NCBI GenBank assembly: GCA_937951895.1
Contig: CALFER010000024.1
Span: 83,572 to 147,571, forward strand
Reading direction: 5' to 3'
DNA length: 64,000 nt
DNA from: an uncultured bacterium
GTDB taxonomy: Bacteria > CSSED10-310 > CALFER01
Shown here in pieces: positions 46,544 to 55,262 of this stretch; position 1 is the stretch's first letter, and every line of letters begins with the position of its first letter. Made by a program: the position numbers and the translations under genes. Below the pieces are notes generated by a model. It ran no database searches. It was not told the DNA's origin and saw nothing but the letters and a program-made list of their open reading frames with translations.

Positions 46544-46575
46544 GGGATTATTCCCGACGAATTAAGGGAACTCCC
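46544..46575. promoter_or_regulatory. two inverted repeats in the amt leader, candidate operator
   Basis: GGGATTATTCCC (46544-46555) and GGGAACTCCC (46566-46575) are near-perfect dyads whose centres are about 21 bases apart, two helical turns. They lie about 75 to 110 bases upstream of the amt start, directly after a two-component regulator gene. This is a plausible dimer-pair operator, possibly for that regulator, but no binding site of the protein is known to me. Confidence 0.3.
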
Positions 46576-46651
46576 GATTGCTGCCTCGTATCCTCAGATG
46601 TCTAATCTGCCATCAGACTCGGCCTTTCGCCGAATTTCCAGGAGGTGAATC

Positions 46652-47869
46652 ATGTTCGATACGGGCAATACGGGATTCATGTTGGTGGCAACCAGCCTGG
46701 TCATGCTGATGACTCCGGGGCTGGCCTTCTTTTATGGCGGACTGGTCGGACGGAAAAATGTTTTGACCATCATGATTCAAAGTTTCGTTTCAATGGGGAT
46801 CACGACCATCATCTGGTGGGCATACGGTTACTCGATGTGCTTCAGCGGAGGAGAAGGCGCGATCATCGGCAACTTCGACAAGATGTTTCTGGCAGGGATC
46901 GATCTGAATACTGTGTCGCCATTCGGAAACGGCAACATCCCCGAATTTGTTTTCATGGCCTATCAGATGATGTTTGCAATTATCACACCGGCTTTGATCA
47001 CGGGCGCATTTTCGAATCGTGTCCGATTCGGTGCCTACCTGATTTTTCTCGTTATGTGGCTGACATTCGTGTATTTCCCGTTCGTTCACATGGTGTGGGG
47101 AAACGGATTGCTCGCCAAAATGGGAGTCCTCGATTTCGCCGGTGGTATTGTCGTTCATAACATCGCCGGGATGGCCGCGCTTGCGTCTGTTCTGTACGTC
47201 GGACGCAGGCGAGTCGGAGACAGTGTGCCTCACAGCATCCCCCTCGTCGCACTCGGCACCGGGTTGCTCTGGTTCGGTTGGTACGGATTCAACGCCGGCA
47301 GTGAGCTGAAAGTCGATGCCGTAACCGGCCTGGCATTCCTCAATACCGATATCGCTGCCTCGTTCGCAGGCCCGGTCTGGATGCTTCTGGCGTGGATATT
47401 CGAGAAAAAACCGAAGTTCCTGGGATTCCTTACCGGAGCAGTCGCGGGCCTGGCCACCATTACCCCCTGTGCCGGATTCGTTACACCGAGCAGCGCGGCG
47501 ATCATCGGAATCATCGCCGGCGTTGTCTGCTACGGAGCGGTAAACCTCAAGAATAAACTGAAGTGGGATGATGCACTCGATGTCTGGGGTGTGCATGGAG
47601 TCGGCGGAGCGCTCGGAGTGATTCTTCTGGGAATCATGGCGAACAAAGCTGTCAATTCCGCAGGCGCGGATGGATTGCTTCTCGGAAACACTTCATTTTT
47701 CATGGCTCAGATATTGACCATCGTCGTCTCATCCATCTACGCATTCGGTTTTACATGGCTGATGCTGTGGGTCATTAACAAAGTCACGACGGTCCGGACA
47801 TCCGAAAGCGAAGAAGAAATCGGCCTCGACGCGGCTCTCCATGGCGAAACCGCCTACGAAGGAGTCTGA
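46652..47869 (+). CDS. amt: ammonium transporter
   Basis: A 405-residue Amt/MEP/Rh channel with eleven TM helices, opening MFDTGNTGFMLVATSLVMLMTPGLAFFYGG. The pore's twin histidines are present: DFAGGIVVHNIAGMAAL (first) and DVWGVHGVGGALGVILLGI (second). AGGAGGTGAATC precedes the ATG. No GlnK gene is adjacent, which is atypical since many amt genes pair with one. It is followed four bases later by the barrel-like gene, with which it forms an operon ended by a strong terminator. Confidence 0.95.
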   Translation: MFDTGNTGFMLVATSLVMLMTPGLAFFYGGLVGRKNVLTIMIQSFVSMGITTIIWWAYGYSMCFSGGEGAIIGNFDKMFLAGIDLNTVSPFGNGNIPEFVFMAYQMMFAIITPALITGAFSNRVRFGAYLIFLVMWLTFVYFPFVHMVWGNGLLAKMGVLDFAGGIVVHNIAGMAALASVLYVGRRRVGDSVPHSIPLVALGTGLLWFGWYGFNAGSELKVDAVTGLAFLNTDIAASFAGPVWMLLAWIFEKKPKFLGFLTGAVAGLATITPCAGFVTPSSAAIIGIIAGVVCYGAVNLKNKLKWDDALDVWGVHGVGGALGVILLGIMANKAVNSAGADGLLLGNTSFFMAQILTIVVSSIYAFGFTWLMLWVINKVTTVRTSESEEEIGLDAALHGETAYEGV

Positions 47870-47873
47870 TACG

Positions 47874-48632
47874 ATGAAGCGCAACCCGGCAATCCTCATC
47901 ACAGTATCCGCATATTTACTTCTCGGCCTCTGCATACAATCCGTCAATGCCACAGGCTCCACGCACATCTGGGGCCCTTCAACCGATATCCAGGGATTCA
48001 ACCTCTGGCACCTCACAACCGATGTCTATATCGCAGCCGAAGGCGATCGCGCAGGAAACCGGATCGCGCCCGTCACAAACCTCGGATTGACCGTCGGCAT
48101 CCTGCCTTTTGAGAAGTTCGGCATGGAAATCGGTTTCGACCATAAATCCGGTCTCGGCGCAGCGGATGACTACCCGCTCTACAGAAACATCAAAATTGGT
48201 CTCCCGGAGAACGCATTCGGCTCATGGTTCCCGGCCATTGCCATGGGCGCCTACGATATCGGCACCAGGAGCGATGTGACGGACTACAACATCCTGTACG
48301 CCAAAATCGCGAAGAGTGTAACTGTCGGCAAACTCGATCTCGGAAGACTCTCTCTCGGATACTTCACCGGCAACGATGAACTGCTGATCGATGCTAAAGG
48401 CGAAGCCGATGAAAACGGTCTCATGGCGGCCTGGGAACGAACCATGAGTGAACTATCCGATAGACTTTGGATTTGCGTCGAGTACATGGGCACCGAGAGC
48501 ACATATGGAACACTGAACGTGGGCGCCGCATGGAAGGTCGCCCCGAACGTTGGAGTGCTCGCGGGTTATTCGATCTACAACAACGCTTCTCTGGCCGATA
48601 CGTTTACGCTGCAGATCGATATCGATTTTTAA
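47874..48632 (+). CDS. exported beta-barrel-like protein co-transcribed with amt
   Basis: A 252-residue protein with a signal peptide (NPAILITVSAYLLLGLCIQSVNA). The mature part alternates aromatic and hydrophobic residues in likely beta strands (TNLGLTVGILPFEKFGMEIGF, YNILYAKIAKSVTVGKLDLGRLSLGYF, LNVGAAWKVAPNVGVLAGYSIYN) and ends FTLQIDIDF, a terminal strand with a C-terminal Phe as in outer-membrane proteins. I do not recognise a named family. Coupling to amt suggests a role in outer-membrane passage of ammonium or related solutes; this is inference. The start follows GGAG by nine bases. Confidence 0.68.
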   Translation: MKRNPAILITVSAYLLLGLCIQSVNATGSTHIWGPSTDIQGFNLWHLTTDVYIAAEGDRAGNRIAPVTNLGLTVGILPFEKFGMEIGFDHKSGLGAADDYPLYRNIKIGLPENAFGSWFPAIAMGAYDIGTRSDVTDYNILYAKIAKSVTVGKLDLGRLSLGYFTGNDELLIDAKGEADENGLMAAWERTMSELSDRLWICVEYMGTESTYGTLNVGAAWKVAPNVGVLAGYSIYNNASLADTFTLQIDIDF

Positions 48633-48650
48633 TCGATTCGACATTCATCG

Positions 48651-48688
48651 AGCTTCCGGTCGATTTTATCGATTCGGGAGCTTTTTTT
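48651..48688 (+). terminator. rho-independent terminator of the amt operon
   Basis: The stem AGCTTCCGGTCGAT pairs with ATCGATTCGGGAGCT (one bulge and one G-T pair), with a TTT loop and a run of seven T directly after. It lies 19 bases beyond the barrel-protein stop. Confidence 0.8.
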
Positions 48689-48740
48689 ATGCTATAATCA
48701 AAAACAGATGTGCCTTCTATGTTTGCAGGACAGGTGCGAT

Positions 48741-48995
48741 ATGCCCAATGAACAAACAATATATCCTCGATCAGCACGCCTGAAACGCCTCGTTCTGATG
48801 CTGTATTCAATGCCCCTTTGCCGATCACATGCCGCGACGATTCGTGTGCCGGATAATCAGTTGACCATTCAGGCTGCCATTACAGCAGCCATTGACGGTG
48901 AGACGATTCTCCTTGCGGACGGTGTTTTCTCGGGTGAGGGGAACCGCGAGTGACACTGTGACGCACATCTGGTTCTACGGCGCACTGCTCGATCC
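48741..48995 (+). pseudogene. internally deleted relic of a beta-helix/C-terminal-domain protein
   Basis: The first part encodes a signal peptide region and IRVPDNQLTIQAAITAAIDGETILLADGVFSGEGNR, the same N-terminus as the three intact beta-helix proteins (VHVPAESPTIQSAID..., VADGVYSGEGNR in one of them). It stops at the TGA at 48951. From 48958 to 48995, 38 bases are identical to 50702-50739 in the neighbouring gene, encoding THIWFYGALLD of its C-terminal domain, in a frame shifted by one. The middle of roughly 450 codons is missing. This is the joined 5' and 3' remnant of one gene, probably made by recombination or deletion. Confidence 0.8.
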
Positions 48996-49129
48996 GATAC
49001 ACCGCTCCGGATGAACCGCTGAATGTTGAGAAGAGAGCTGATCGACGCGACAGTCCCGGCGATCCATCGTCAACGATGGAAACTCCGAGACATCAACCGG
49101 AATGAGCGAGATCTTTAAGGAGGACAGGG

Positions 49130-50803
49130 ATGAGAATACTATTTACACAAATCACTCTCCTTACGATGGTAATGGTGAGTGGAGTGAAAGCTGAGATCAT
49201 TCATGTTCCCAGCGATCAGCCAACAATCCAAGGCGCGATCGATACTGCTGAGGACGGCGATACCATTCTGGTGGATGATGGTATATACACCGGATATGGC
49301 AATCAGGATATCACCACCAATGGGAAAGCCATCTCCATCCAGTCTGAACACGGAGCGTATCTCTGCACCATCGACGCAGGCGGGACGCATGCGGTACCGC
49401 ACCGGGCATTCATCTTTAACCATCAGGAGATGCGGAGTACTGAAATACGCGGTTTTATGATCCGGACGGGATGCGCTGAGTTTGGAGGTGCGATTGTCTG
49501 TGAAGATAGCTCGCCGAGCATTGAGGATTGTATTTTTTTCAACAATTCCGGATGGGGACCGAATCCGTCAGGAGGGGCTATCGATTGCAGAAACTCATCA
49601 CCGCTGATCGCACATTGTTCCTTTTACAGCAATGAAGTCTCTGGGAACAACAGTTATGGCGCAGCGATCGCCATCCTTTTCGGATCATCCCCCCTCGTAT
49701 CGGAGTGTCTGTTTCAGAGCAACTTTGCGGAATACGTAGGGGGTGCGATCTATTGCCAGGATGCGGAAGCGATTGTATCCAGCTGTGTTTTCGATGGAAA
49801 TGAGTGTTACGGAGGGGATTTCGGCGGATATGGGGCTGGCATCTGCATGTATTCCGGAGAGATATCCATCGATAACTGCCTGTTCTGCAATCACTGGGCT
49901 CCGAGTGGCGGTTCAGGAGCCTATTTCATATTTTCAACCGGGTCGATGATCAACTGCACGTTCACCGATAATCGATGTGGTTCGGTGGGCGGAGGTATCT
50001 ACGTCAAAGAATCGAGTGTGTTCATTCGCAACAGCATCGTATGGAGCAATCTGCCGGATGCCATATTCTGCGACGAAATCAGTCAGGTACTCGTATCCTA
50101 TTCAGATATCGAAAACGGATTTGAAGGGCAGGCAAACCTCCAGATCGATCCGATGTTCGTTTCAGGTGTGAACGGCAATTACTACCTGAGTCAGATCGCG
50201 TCCGGTCAGGAGCAGAGCAGTTTATGTGTGGATGCAGGTTCTGAGCAGGCATCTGAGGCTTGCTTTCCGGCTTCCGATGAGTATTTCTGCTTGAATCAAT
50301 TATCGACGCGTTCGGATGGATCACCCGATCAGGGACGATCGGATCTGGGGTATCATTACAGGTGTCATTTTTCTGTTCCGACACCCACTCCGACTCCTTC
50401 AGCACACGTATACACACCCACTCCAACGGCAACACCCCTTATCAACCTTGGCGTACGAATCGACATGCCGCATTTCGTCAGACCGGGGGATCCCTTCGAG
50501 GTACTCGGTTTCACCGTGAACACACTCGAACCCATGTCCGATCTACCCATTTTCTTCGCCCTACGCTTCCTCGATGAATACTGGTTCTGGCCGAGCTGGT
50601 CGCACTCGGATCCGGATTATCGGATCGTGGATGTGCCGATCGGGGAGACTCGATACGAAATCGTTCAGCCATGCGTCTGGCCGGACACGGTGAATGATAC
50701 CGTGACGCACATCTGGTTCTACGGCGCACTGCTCGATCCTGAAATGACGCATATCATCGGGCAGCACGCCGAGGTGCAGTGGGGATTCGGTCCTGAACGA
50801 TGA
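49130..50803 (+). CDS. secreted right-handed beta-helix protein with shared C-terminal domain
   Basis: A 557-residue exported protein (signal LFTQITLLTMVMVSGVKA). The start IIHVPSDQPTIQGAIDTAEDGDTILVDDGIYTG is the typical entry of a parallel beta-helix, with repeated SIEDCIFFNNSG, PLVSECLFQSNFAEYVGGAIYC, SINNCLF-like rungs up to about residue 320. A CVDAGS and DLGYHY segment matches the end of such choice-of-anchor Q type helices. A PTPTPTPSAHVYTPTPTATP linker leads to a 115-residue C-terminal domain (RIDMPHFVRPGDPFEVL to VQWGFGPER) shared by four proteins here. AAGGAGG precedes the ATG. No lyase active site is visible; surface or secreted binding is likely. Confidence 0.8.
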   Translation: MRILFTQITLLTMVMVSGVKAEIIHVPSDQPTIQGAIDTAEDGDTILVDDGIYTGYGNQDITTNGKAISIQSEHGAYLCTIDAGGTHAVPHRAFIFNHQEMRSTEIRGFMIRTGCAEFGGAIVCEDSSPSIEDCIFFNNSGWGPNPSGGAIDCRNSSPLIAHCSFYSNEVSGNNSYGAAIAILFGSSPLVSECLFQSNFAEYVGGAIYCQDAEAIVSSCVFDGNECYGGDFGGYGAGICMYSGEISIDNCLFCNHWAPSGGSGAYFIFSTGSMINCTFTDNRCGSVGGGIYVKESSVFIRNSIVWSNLPDAIFCDEISQVLVSYSDIENGFEGQANLQIDPMFVSGVNGNYYLSQIASGQEQSSLCVDAGSEQASEACFPASDEYFCLNQLSTRSDGSPDQGRSDLGYHYRCHFSVPTPTPTPSAHVYTPTPTATPLINLGVRIDMPHFVRPGDPFEVLGFTVNTLEPMSDLPIFFALRFLDEYWFWPSWSHSDPDYRIVDVPIGETRYEIVQPCVWPDTVNDTVTHIWFYGALLDPEMTHIIGQHAEVQWGFGPER

Positions 50804-50806
50804 CGG

Positions 50807-51109
50807 TCATCCGAGCAGCTTTTGCGCCCGCTCACGCAATGTCGTCTCGATCATTCCGCGAAACATCAACGCAGCCATCGGCAGATCGATCGTAATGTCA
50901 ACTTCGGACGGAGTCACGATCATTCCACCCGATATCGGCATCCCCATCGCAGAGAATCGGACCTGCCCGGAGTGACCCTCCCAGGATTCTTCGATCTCAC
51001 CGATCATCGCGGAATACTCGTTCTTGACCTCGCCAAACAGATTTTTCATCCGCTGGGTGGCATCATCCTGCGTCAATCGATGCGGAAGCCTGACATTCAA
51101 TATCGACAT
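50807..51109 (-). CDS. polyhydroxyalkanoic acid system (PHA_gran_rgn) family protein
   Basis: A 100-residue protein. LPHRLTQDDATQRMKNLF at the start, VRFSAMGMPISGGMIVTPSEVDITIDLPMAALMFRGMIE in the middle and a charged end match the PHA_gran_rgn family, named for its occurrence near PHA granule genes. No PHA synthase gene lies here, so the name should not be read as function. It is convergent with the beta-helix gene, four bases away. The single ATG at 51109 has no other good candidate. Confidence 0.72.
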   Translation of the reverse strand: MSILNVRLPHRLTQDDATQRMKNLFGEVKNEYSAMIGEIEESWEGHSGQVRFSAMGMPISGGMIVTPSEVDITIDLPMAALMFRGMIETTLRERAQKLLG

Positions 51110-51310
51110 TATCGACTCCTTCCCGGTTCACACGGTTCGTCACACCCAGTATCACGCAACCGGCATCAAAATGCGAGATTCAAATTGGCCCCCGGACACA
51201 CTGCGTGCCCCGTGTGATCATGACTTGAGTGATTGTCTGGCACCATCTGGATGACCGAATGACTTGTCAAGAATCGCTTTTTGCCGTAAGTTCCGTCCGG
51301 ATCGATCGTG

Positions 51311-52306
51311 ATGCATCCACCCGAGATGCAGGAAGAGAACCATGTGATATCGAACTTCACGATAGAAACGGAATCGCGGGCCCGGAGTGAGCGAGGCTTC
51401 TGGCTGGCAGTCGCCGCCTACCTGCTTTGGGGGCTCTTGCCAGTTTACTGGAAACAACTGGATCACATCCCGGCACTGGAACTCGTTTGCCATCGTATCG
51501 TCTGGTCGTTCCTTTTTCTCGCCGTCATCGTCACGTTGACAAATCAGTGGAAATCTCTGATCGGCAACACATTCAGCAAACCCGCTCTGATATCATACTC
51601 CATCGCAGCCTGTCTCATCGGAATGAACTGGTTGACGTACGTCTGGGCCATTAACAGCGGATTTATCGTCGAGACCAGTCTGGGTTACTTCATCAACCCG
51701 CTTCTCAGTGTCGTTCTCGGTGTGCTGTTTCTTGGCGAGCGTCTGCGGAGACTGCAACTTTACGCCGTTATTCTGGCCGGGTCCGGCGTCCTGTTCCTGA
51801 CCATCGCTCACGGATCTCCGCCCTGGGTCGCTCTGTTTCTCGCATCATCATTCGCGGTGTACGGACTTGTAAAAAAACGAGCCCCGATGAATTCGATTCA
51901 GGGATTGACAGTCGAAACCGCGATCCTGTTTCTTCCAGCACTCAGTTACCTGCTCTATCGAATGCGTTCGGGGTCGGATGCCTTTCTCGGAGGCAGTGTC
52001 ACCCAGGACATCCTGCTGGTGTGCGCGGGTCCCGTAACCAGCATTCCTCTCCTCCTCTTCGCCGGTGCAGCGCGTCGGATCAGCCTGACCCTGGTCGGAA
52101 TCATACAGTACATCTCTCCGACTCTGACCTTTCTGATCGGCATCACACTCTACGATGAACCTTTTTCACAGACCAAACTGATCGGCTTCAGCGCGGTATG
52201 GATTGCGCTTATCACATTTTCGTTCGATGGAATCCGGCACCAGGTAAAAACACATTATCACGGATTCGATCTCATCACGCCGAGGTGGTATTTCCGGGAG
52301 AGGTGA
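51311..52306 (+). CDS. rarD: RarD-type EamA (DMT) transporter
   Basis: About 331 residues with ten TM helices in two EamA repeats, starting GFWLAVAAYLLWGLLPVYWKQLDHIPALELVCHRIVWSFLF, the diagnostic opening of RarD proteins. Conserved NWLTYVWAINSGFIVETSLGYFINPLLSVVLGVLFLGERL and VGIIQYISPTLTFLIGITLYDEPF also match. RarD proteins are named for chloramphenicol sensitivity, but their physiological substrate is unknown. The start is uncertain: GTG 51308 or ATG 51311 or ATG 51326, with only weak ribosome-binding sites. It overlaps the convergent DUF4126 gene by 32 bases. Confidence 0.87.
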   Translation: MHPPEMQEENHVISNFTIETESRARSERGFWLAVAAYLLWGLLPVYWKQLDHIPALELVCHRIVWSFLFLAVIVTLTNQWKSLIGNTFSKPALISYSIAACLIGMNWLTYVWAINSGFIVETSLGYFINPLLSVVLGVLFLGERLRRLQLYAVILAGSGVLFLTIAHGSPPWVALFLASSFAVYGLVKKRAPMNSIQGLTVETAILFLPALSYLLYRMRSGSDAFLGGSVTQDILLVCAGPVTSIPLLLFAGAARRISLTLVGIIQYISPTLTFLIGITLYDEPFSQTKLIGFSAVWIALITFSFDGIRHQVKTHYHGFDLITPRWYFRER

Positions 52307-52847
52307 GCCGGAACAACCTCCTGCCCATCCGATAACCGATATAGATAATCAGGAGAATAGCAGCGACCGGCAACAGAATCGCCAGAATCGCGATTGATAC
52401 GGCACCCGCAAGCTCGATGCTCGAGACAATTGAATTAGCCAGCCCCCCCGTCGTTCCGGTCGAGCCGGCCCGTAATGCGACTGTTCCGAGTTGGATGACC
52501 GTCGCGACACCTCCGCCAGCGATCGCTGCAACCGCCCATTTCAAAAGAGGGGACATCTCGCTGATCATGCCGGCAGTCGCGATTGTACCGGCGACGACAG
52601 CCACCGGCGTCATGAGTGTATCGAGAATATTGTCGGCCAGCGGGACATAGTAGGCAAGAATCTCGAGAACGGTTGCGATGGCGAACGATATCAGGGCTGT
52701 TTGAGTTCCGATCCATTCGAATCCGGGACTCAGCGTGATATGCCCGCTGTGCGCGGCAATACTCATGCATAACATGGGTACGAACACGCGAAACCCGCAA
52801 GCTGCGCTGAGAGCGATGCCCATGATGACTGCCAGGAACTGCTCCAT
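52275..52847 (-). CDS. DUF4126 membrane protein
   Basis: A 190-residue protein with five or six TM helices. The N-terminal FLAVIMGIALSAACGFRVFVPMLCMSIAAHSG and the later NILDTLMTPVAVVAGTIATAGMIS and GGGVATVIQLGTVALRAGSTGTTGGLANSI are the characteristic DUF4126 blocks. Function is unknown. The gene lies directly after the DUF2959 lipoprotein gene (next base), so the two are likely co-transcribed, as often seen for these two families in my recollection. The start ATG at 52847 sits at the last bases of the upstream gene. Confidence 0.85.
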   Translation of the reverse strand: MEQFLAVIMGIALSAACGFRVFVPMLCMSIAAHSGHITLSPGFEWIGTQTALISFAIATVLEILAYYVPLADNILDTLMTPVAVVAGTIATAGMISEMSPLLKWAVAAIAGGGVATVIQLGTVALRAGSTGTTGGLANSIVSSIELAGAVSIAILAILLPVAAILLIIYIGYRMGRRLFRLTSPGNTTSA

Positions 52848-53489
52848 TTATTCTGCCTTCAGACTCGCGATGAAGAGATCCGCTTCGGCGATTGCGCTTT
52901 CCATTTCCTCGATCAGGTCGTCGACATTCGCCTGGACACTGATCAGTTCCTCGCTCAGACCGGCAATCGCCCGCGCGTTCAGGTTATGTTTCATGTATAA
53001 AACCTGATCGCGCAGCGGCACGAGCGCCGGTTCGAGTTTGGCCTCAGCTCTCTGCATCGCTTTCATCAGATCGGTGTACCGCCTGCGTGTCGCATCGTAC
53101 TTCCGCTGGCTGGATTGACGCAGAGTCTCGCTCGAATACTGTTTGATCTCGGAACGCCACTCACGGAACATCGCTTCGGATACATCCGCAACTGCGTCGA
53201 TCCGGTCACGGACATCCTTCGCGCGGGTCTCACTATCCTTCAGCGTGTCATTCAACTTCTCATATTCTCGTTCGAGATCACCGCCATGGAAATTGACGAC
53301 GCTCTTGAACTGCTCCATCGCGGTCAGAAACTGTTTTTTGGCTTCATTCTGAGATTCACGGGCTTCTTGTACGCGATCGACCATGATGTCTCTTTTATGA
53401 ATCCCGACTTTCTCCATTGTTCCATAGTACACCGTGCTGCAGGCATACATGAGAAGTAACGTTCCGATCATCAGAATGTTTCGAATCAT
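52848..53489 (-). CDS. DUF2959 lipoprotein
   Basis: A 213-residue protein. The signal peptide NILMIGTLLLMYAC has a lipobox (L-M-Y-A-C) with the acylated Cys at about residue 17. The rest is helical and coiled-coil-like (VQEARESQNEAKKQFLTAMEQFKSVVNFHGGDLEREYEKLNDTLKDSETRAKDVRDRID), which matches DUF2959, a family of unknown role. It would lie at the periplasmic face of a membrane. It sits upstream of the DUF4126 gene in the same direction and follows the beta-helix gene by 30 bases. Confidence 0.83.
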   Translation of the reverse strand: MIRNILMIGTLLLMYACSTVYYGTMEKVGIHKRDIMVDRVQEARESQNEAKKQFLTAMEQFKSVVNFHGGDLEREYEKLNDTLKDSETRAKDVRDRIDAVADVSEAMFREWRSEIKQYSSETLRQSSQRKYDATRRRYTDLMKAMQRAEAKLEPALVPLRDQVLYMKHNLNARAIAGLSEELISVQANVDDLIEEMESAIAEADLFIASLKAE

Positions 53490-53519
53490 TGGTTGTTGTC
53501 TCCTTGACCGAGTTCAAGA

Positions 53520-55211
53520 TTATTCGCGCCAGTCGAAATCGAACACCCCGATTTCACTGCATATCTCAGTCATAGCAGGATTCACGAGCGCAGCATACCA
53601 AACGGCATCATTCATGTGTCCAGCGCCATACGGCCAGACGAATGGAGGGATGATCTGGATGTCAGTCAAGCCGACCTGAAAATCCATCTCATACCAGTCG
53701 ACTCCATCGAACGACGGCGCAAAATATAAAGCGCCTCGCAGATCGAGAATGACAAACAGCGGGTGACCATTGATGGAATTCGATTCTGCATTCCAAAACG
53801 ACACAGAACAGGAGACAATGTCGCACGGTTCGATCCGGTGAGACGGCATATATACATAAGCTCTGTTTGAGTTCGGTCGGCTTTTTGATTCGAATGCTCC
53901 GATATCAATCGCTCCTCCCATTGGTCGAATGTCACCCGACAAGTCCGTCGGGACGGCATCGCGGTCTGTTCCTGCGTCGATGCAAGGTGAAGCGGGTGAA
54001 AGATGATAATCCCGGTTTCCGAAATCCATATACATCGGATCTCGATCAAAATTCGACAAGCCCTGGAATCCTCCGGCAATATCATTGAATGAGATATCGT
54101 GTGATCTCATGTCCTTGAAGAAAACTTCATCTCGGGTAAAGTTCCGCACAATGCAGTTCCGCACTGCGATCGAGTGGTTGATACTCGCAATGCAGGCAGT
54201 GTCGGGTGACACGTTTTCGCTGACTGTGCAGTTTTGAATCGTCAAGTCAGTACCGATGCTGTAACTGCAACTTCCTTCGTAAGCTGAATTCCCGATGATG
54301 AGGCAGTTCGTCAGTTGCACCGAACCTCCGTATGATAGAAGGCACCCACCCTGACTGATAAACATGCTACCGCCACTGCCGTAGTTATCCATGACTTCAC
54401 ACGCCTCGATATGGGTGTTTGAATGCGAAGACAGGATTGCGGCGCCGATCGGAGCTGAGTTTGATGAAAAAAGACAGTTCGTGATTCGAGAGTCGGGACA
54501 ATATACACAAGCAACCGCTCCACCTCTCTCGCTTGCTGAATTCCCCCGAAACTCGCAATGCTGTACTTCGTGGATCCCGGGTGTGTCTCCGGAGAACAGC
54601 ATCGCGGCTCCCCCGGTTCGAGCTTCGTTGAACAGAAACATGCAGTCCTGAATGACCGAAGAGCCGATGCAAGCGATTGCACCTCCCTCACCCAGACCCA
54701 ATGTATGGTTGTATGAAAATACCGTATGAGCGATTGTCGGATTCCCGGCTTCGCAATAAATTCCAGCTCCCGACTCCGCTTGATTATCCGATATCACACA
54801 GTTGAGAATTGTCGGTGACGCGAACAAAATCCGCATCGCCCCACCTTTGTTATCAGGAAAATCCGAAACGAACCCGTGTATAATCGAAAATCCACTGACA
54901 ATGGACTCCGCTGTTTCACCGGATTGAAACAAAAATCCACGCGTGCCAAGCTGACTCTGGCAATCGATCACGCAGTTTTCAGGACCACTCTCGGAACTCA
55001 CCTGTATCGATTTTCCCTTGAAATCAATGTTTCGATTCCCCTCCCCAGAATACACCCCATCCGCGACTATGATCGTGTCACCATCGCTCGACAGATCGAT
55101 CGCGGATTGGATTGTCGGGGATTCCGCCGGGACATGAATCACGATGGCCTCAGCGGAACTGAGATGGAACGGCAGAACCATTACCATAATTCCTGCAAAT
55201 CGAGTCTTCAT
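53520..55211 (-). CDS. secreted right-handed beta-helix protein with shared C-terminal domain
   Basis: About 563 residues. A signal peptide (TRFAGIMVMVLPFHLSSAEA) precedes VIHVPAESPTIQSAIDLSSDGDTIIVADGVYSGEGNRNIDFKGKSIQV, a beta-helix cap plus rungs such as TILNCVISDNQAESGAGIYC, TIAHTVFSYNHTLGLGEGGAIACIG and RITNCLFSSNSAPIGAAIL. CIDAGTDRDAV and DIGAFES end the helix. The C-terminal domain, RAYVYMPSHRIEPCDIVSCSVSF to VFDFDWRE, is shared with its neighbours; the helix has no TPT linker before it. Its GVYSGEGNR matches the pseudogene relic closely, so the relic may derive from its lineage. The ATG at 55211 follows AAAGGGTG. Confidence 0.8.
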   Translation of the reverse strand: MKTRFAGIMVMVLPFHLSSAEAIVIHVPAESPTIQSAIDLSSDGDTIIVADGVYSGEGNRNIDFKGKSIQVSSESGPENCVIDCQSQLGTRGFLFQSGETAESIVSGFSIIHGFVSDFPDNKGGAMRILFASPTILNCVISDNQAESGAGIYCEAGNPTIAHTVFSYNHTLGLGEGGAIACIGSSVIQDCMFLFNEARTGGAAMLFSGDTPGIHEVQHCEFRGNSASERGGAVACVYCPDSRITNCLFSSNSAPIGAAILSSHSNTHIEACEVMDNYGSGGSMFISQGGCLLSYGGSVQLTNCLIIGNSAYEGSCSYSIGTDLTIQNCTVSENVSPDTACIASINHSIAVRNCIVRNFTRDEVFFKDMRSHDISFNDIAGGFQGLSNFDRDPMYMDFGNRDYHLSPASPCIDAGTDRDAVPTDLSGDIRPMGGAIDIGAFESKSRPNSNRAYVYMPSHRIEPCDIVSCSVSFWNAESNSINGHPLFVILDLRGALYFAPSFDGVDWYEMDFQVGLTDIQIIPPFVWPYGAGHMNDAVWYAALVNPAMTEICSEIGVFDFDWRE

Positions 55212-55262
55212 GACCACCCTTTCTTCTGCGGCTTGCTCAATTCACGAATCAGGTTTCTCCGG

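Noticed and set aside
46560..46585. Sigma-54 promoter before amt
   Set aside because: A GG...TTGC arrangement is seen, but the spacing between GG and GC is 11 bases rather than 10 and the rest of the consensus is poor.
50807..51109. Evidence for polyhydroxyalkanoate storage
   Set aside because: Only a PHA_gran_rgn family member is present; no synthase, phasin or depolymerase gene lies nearby.
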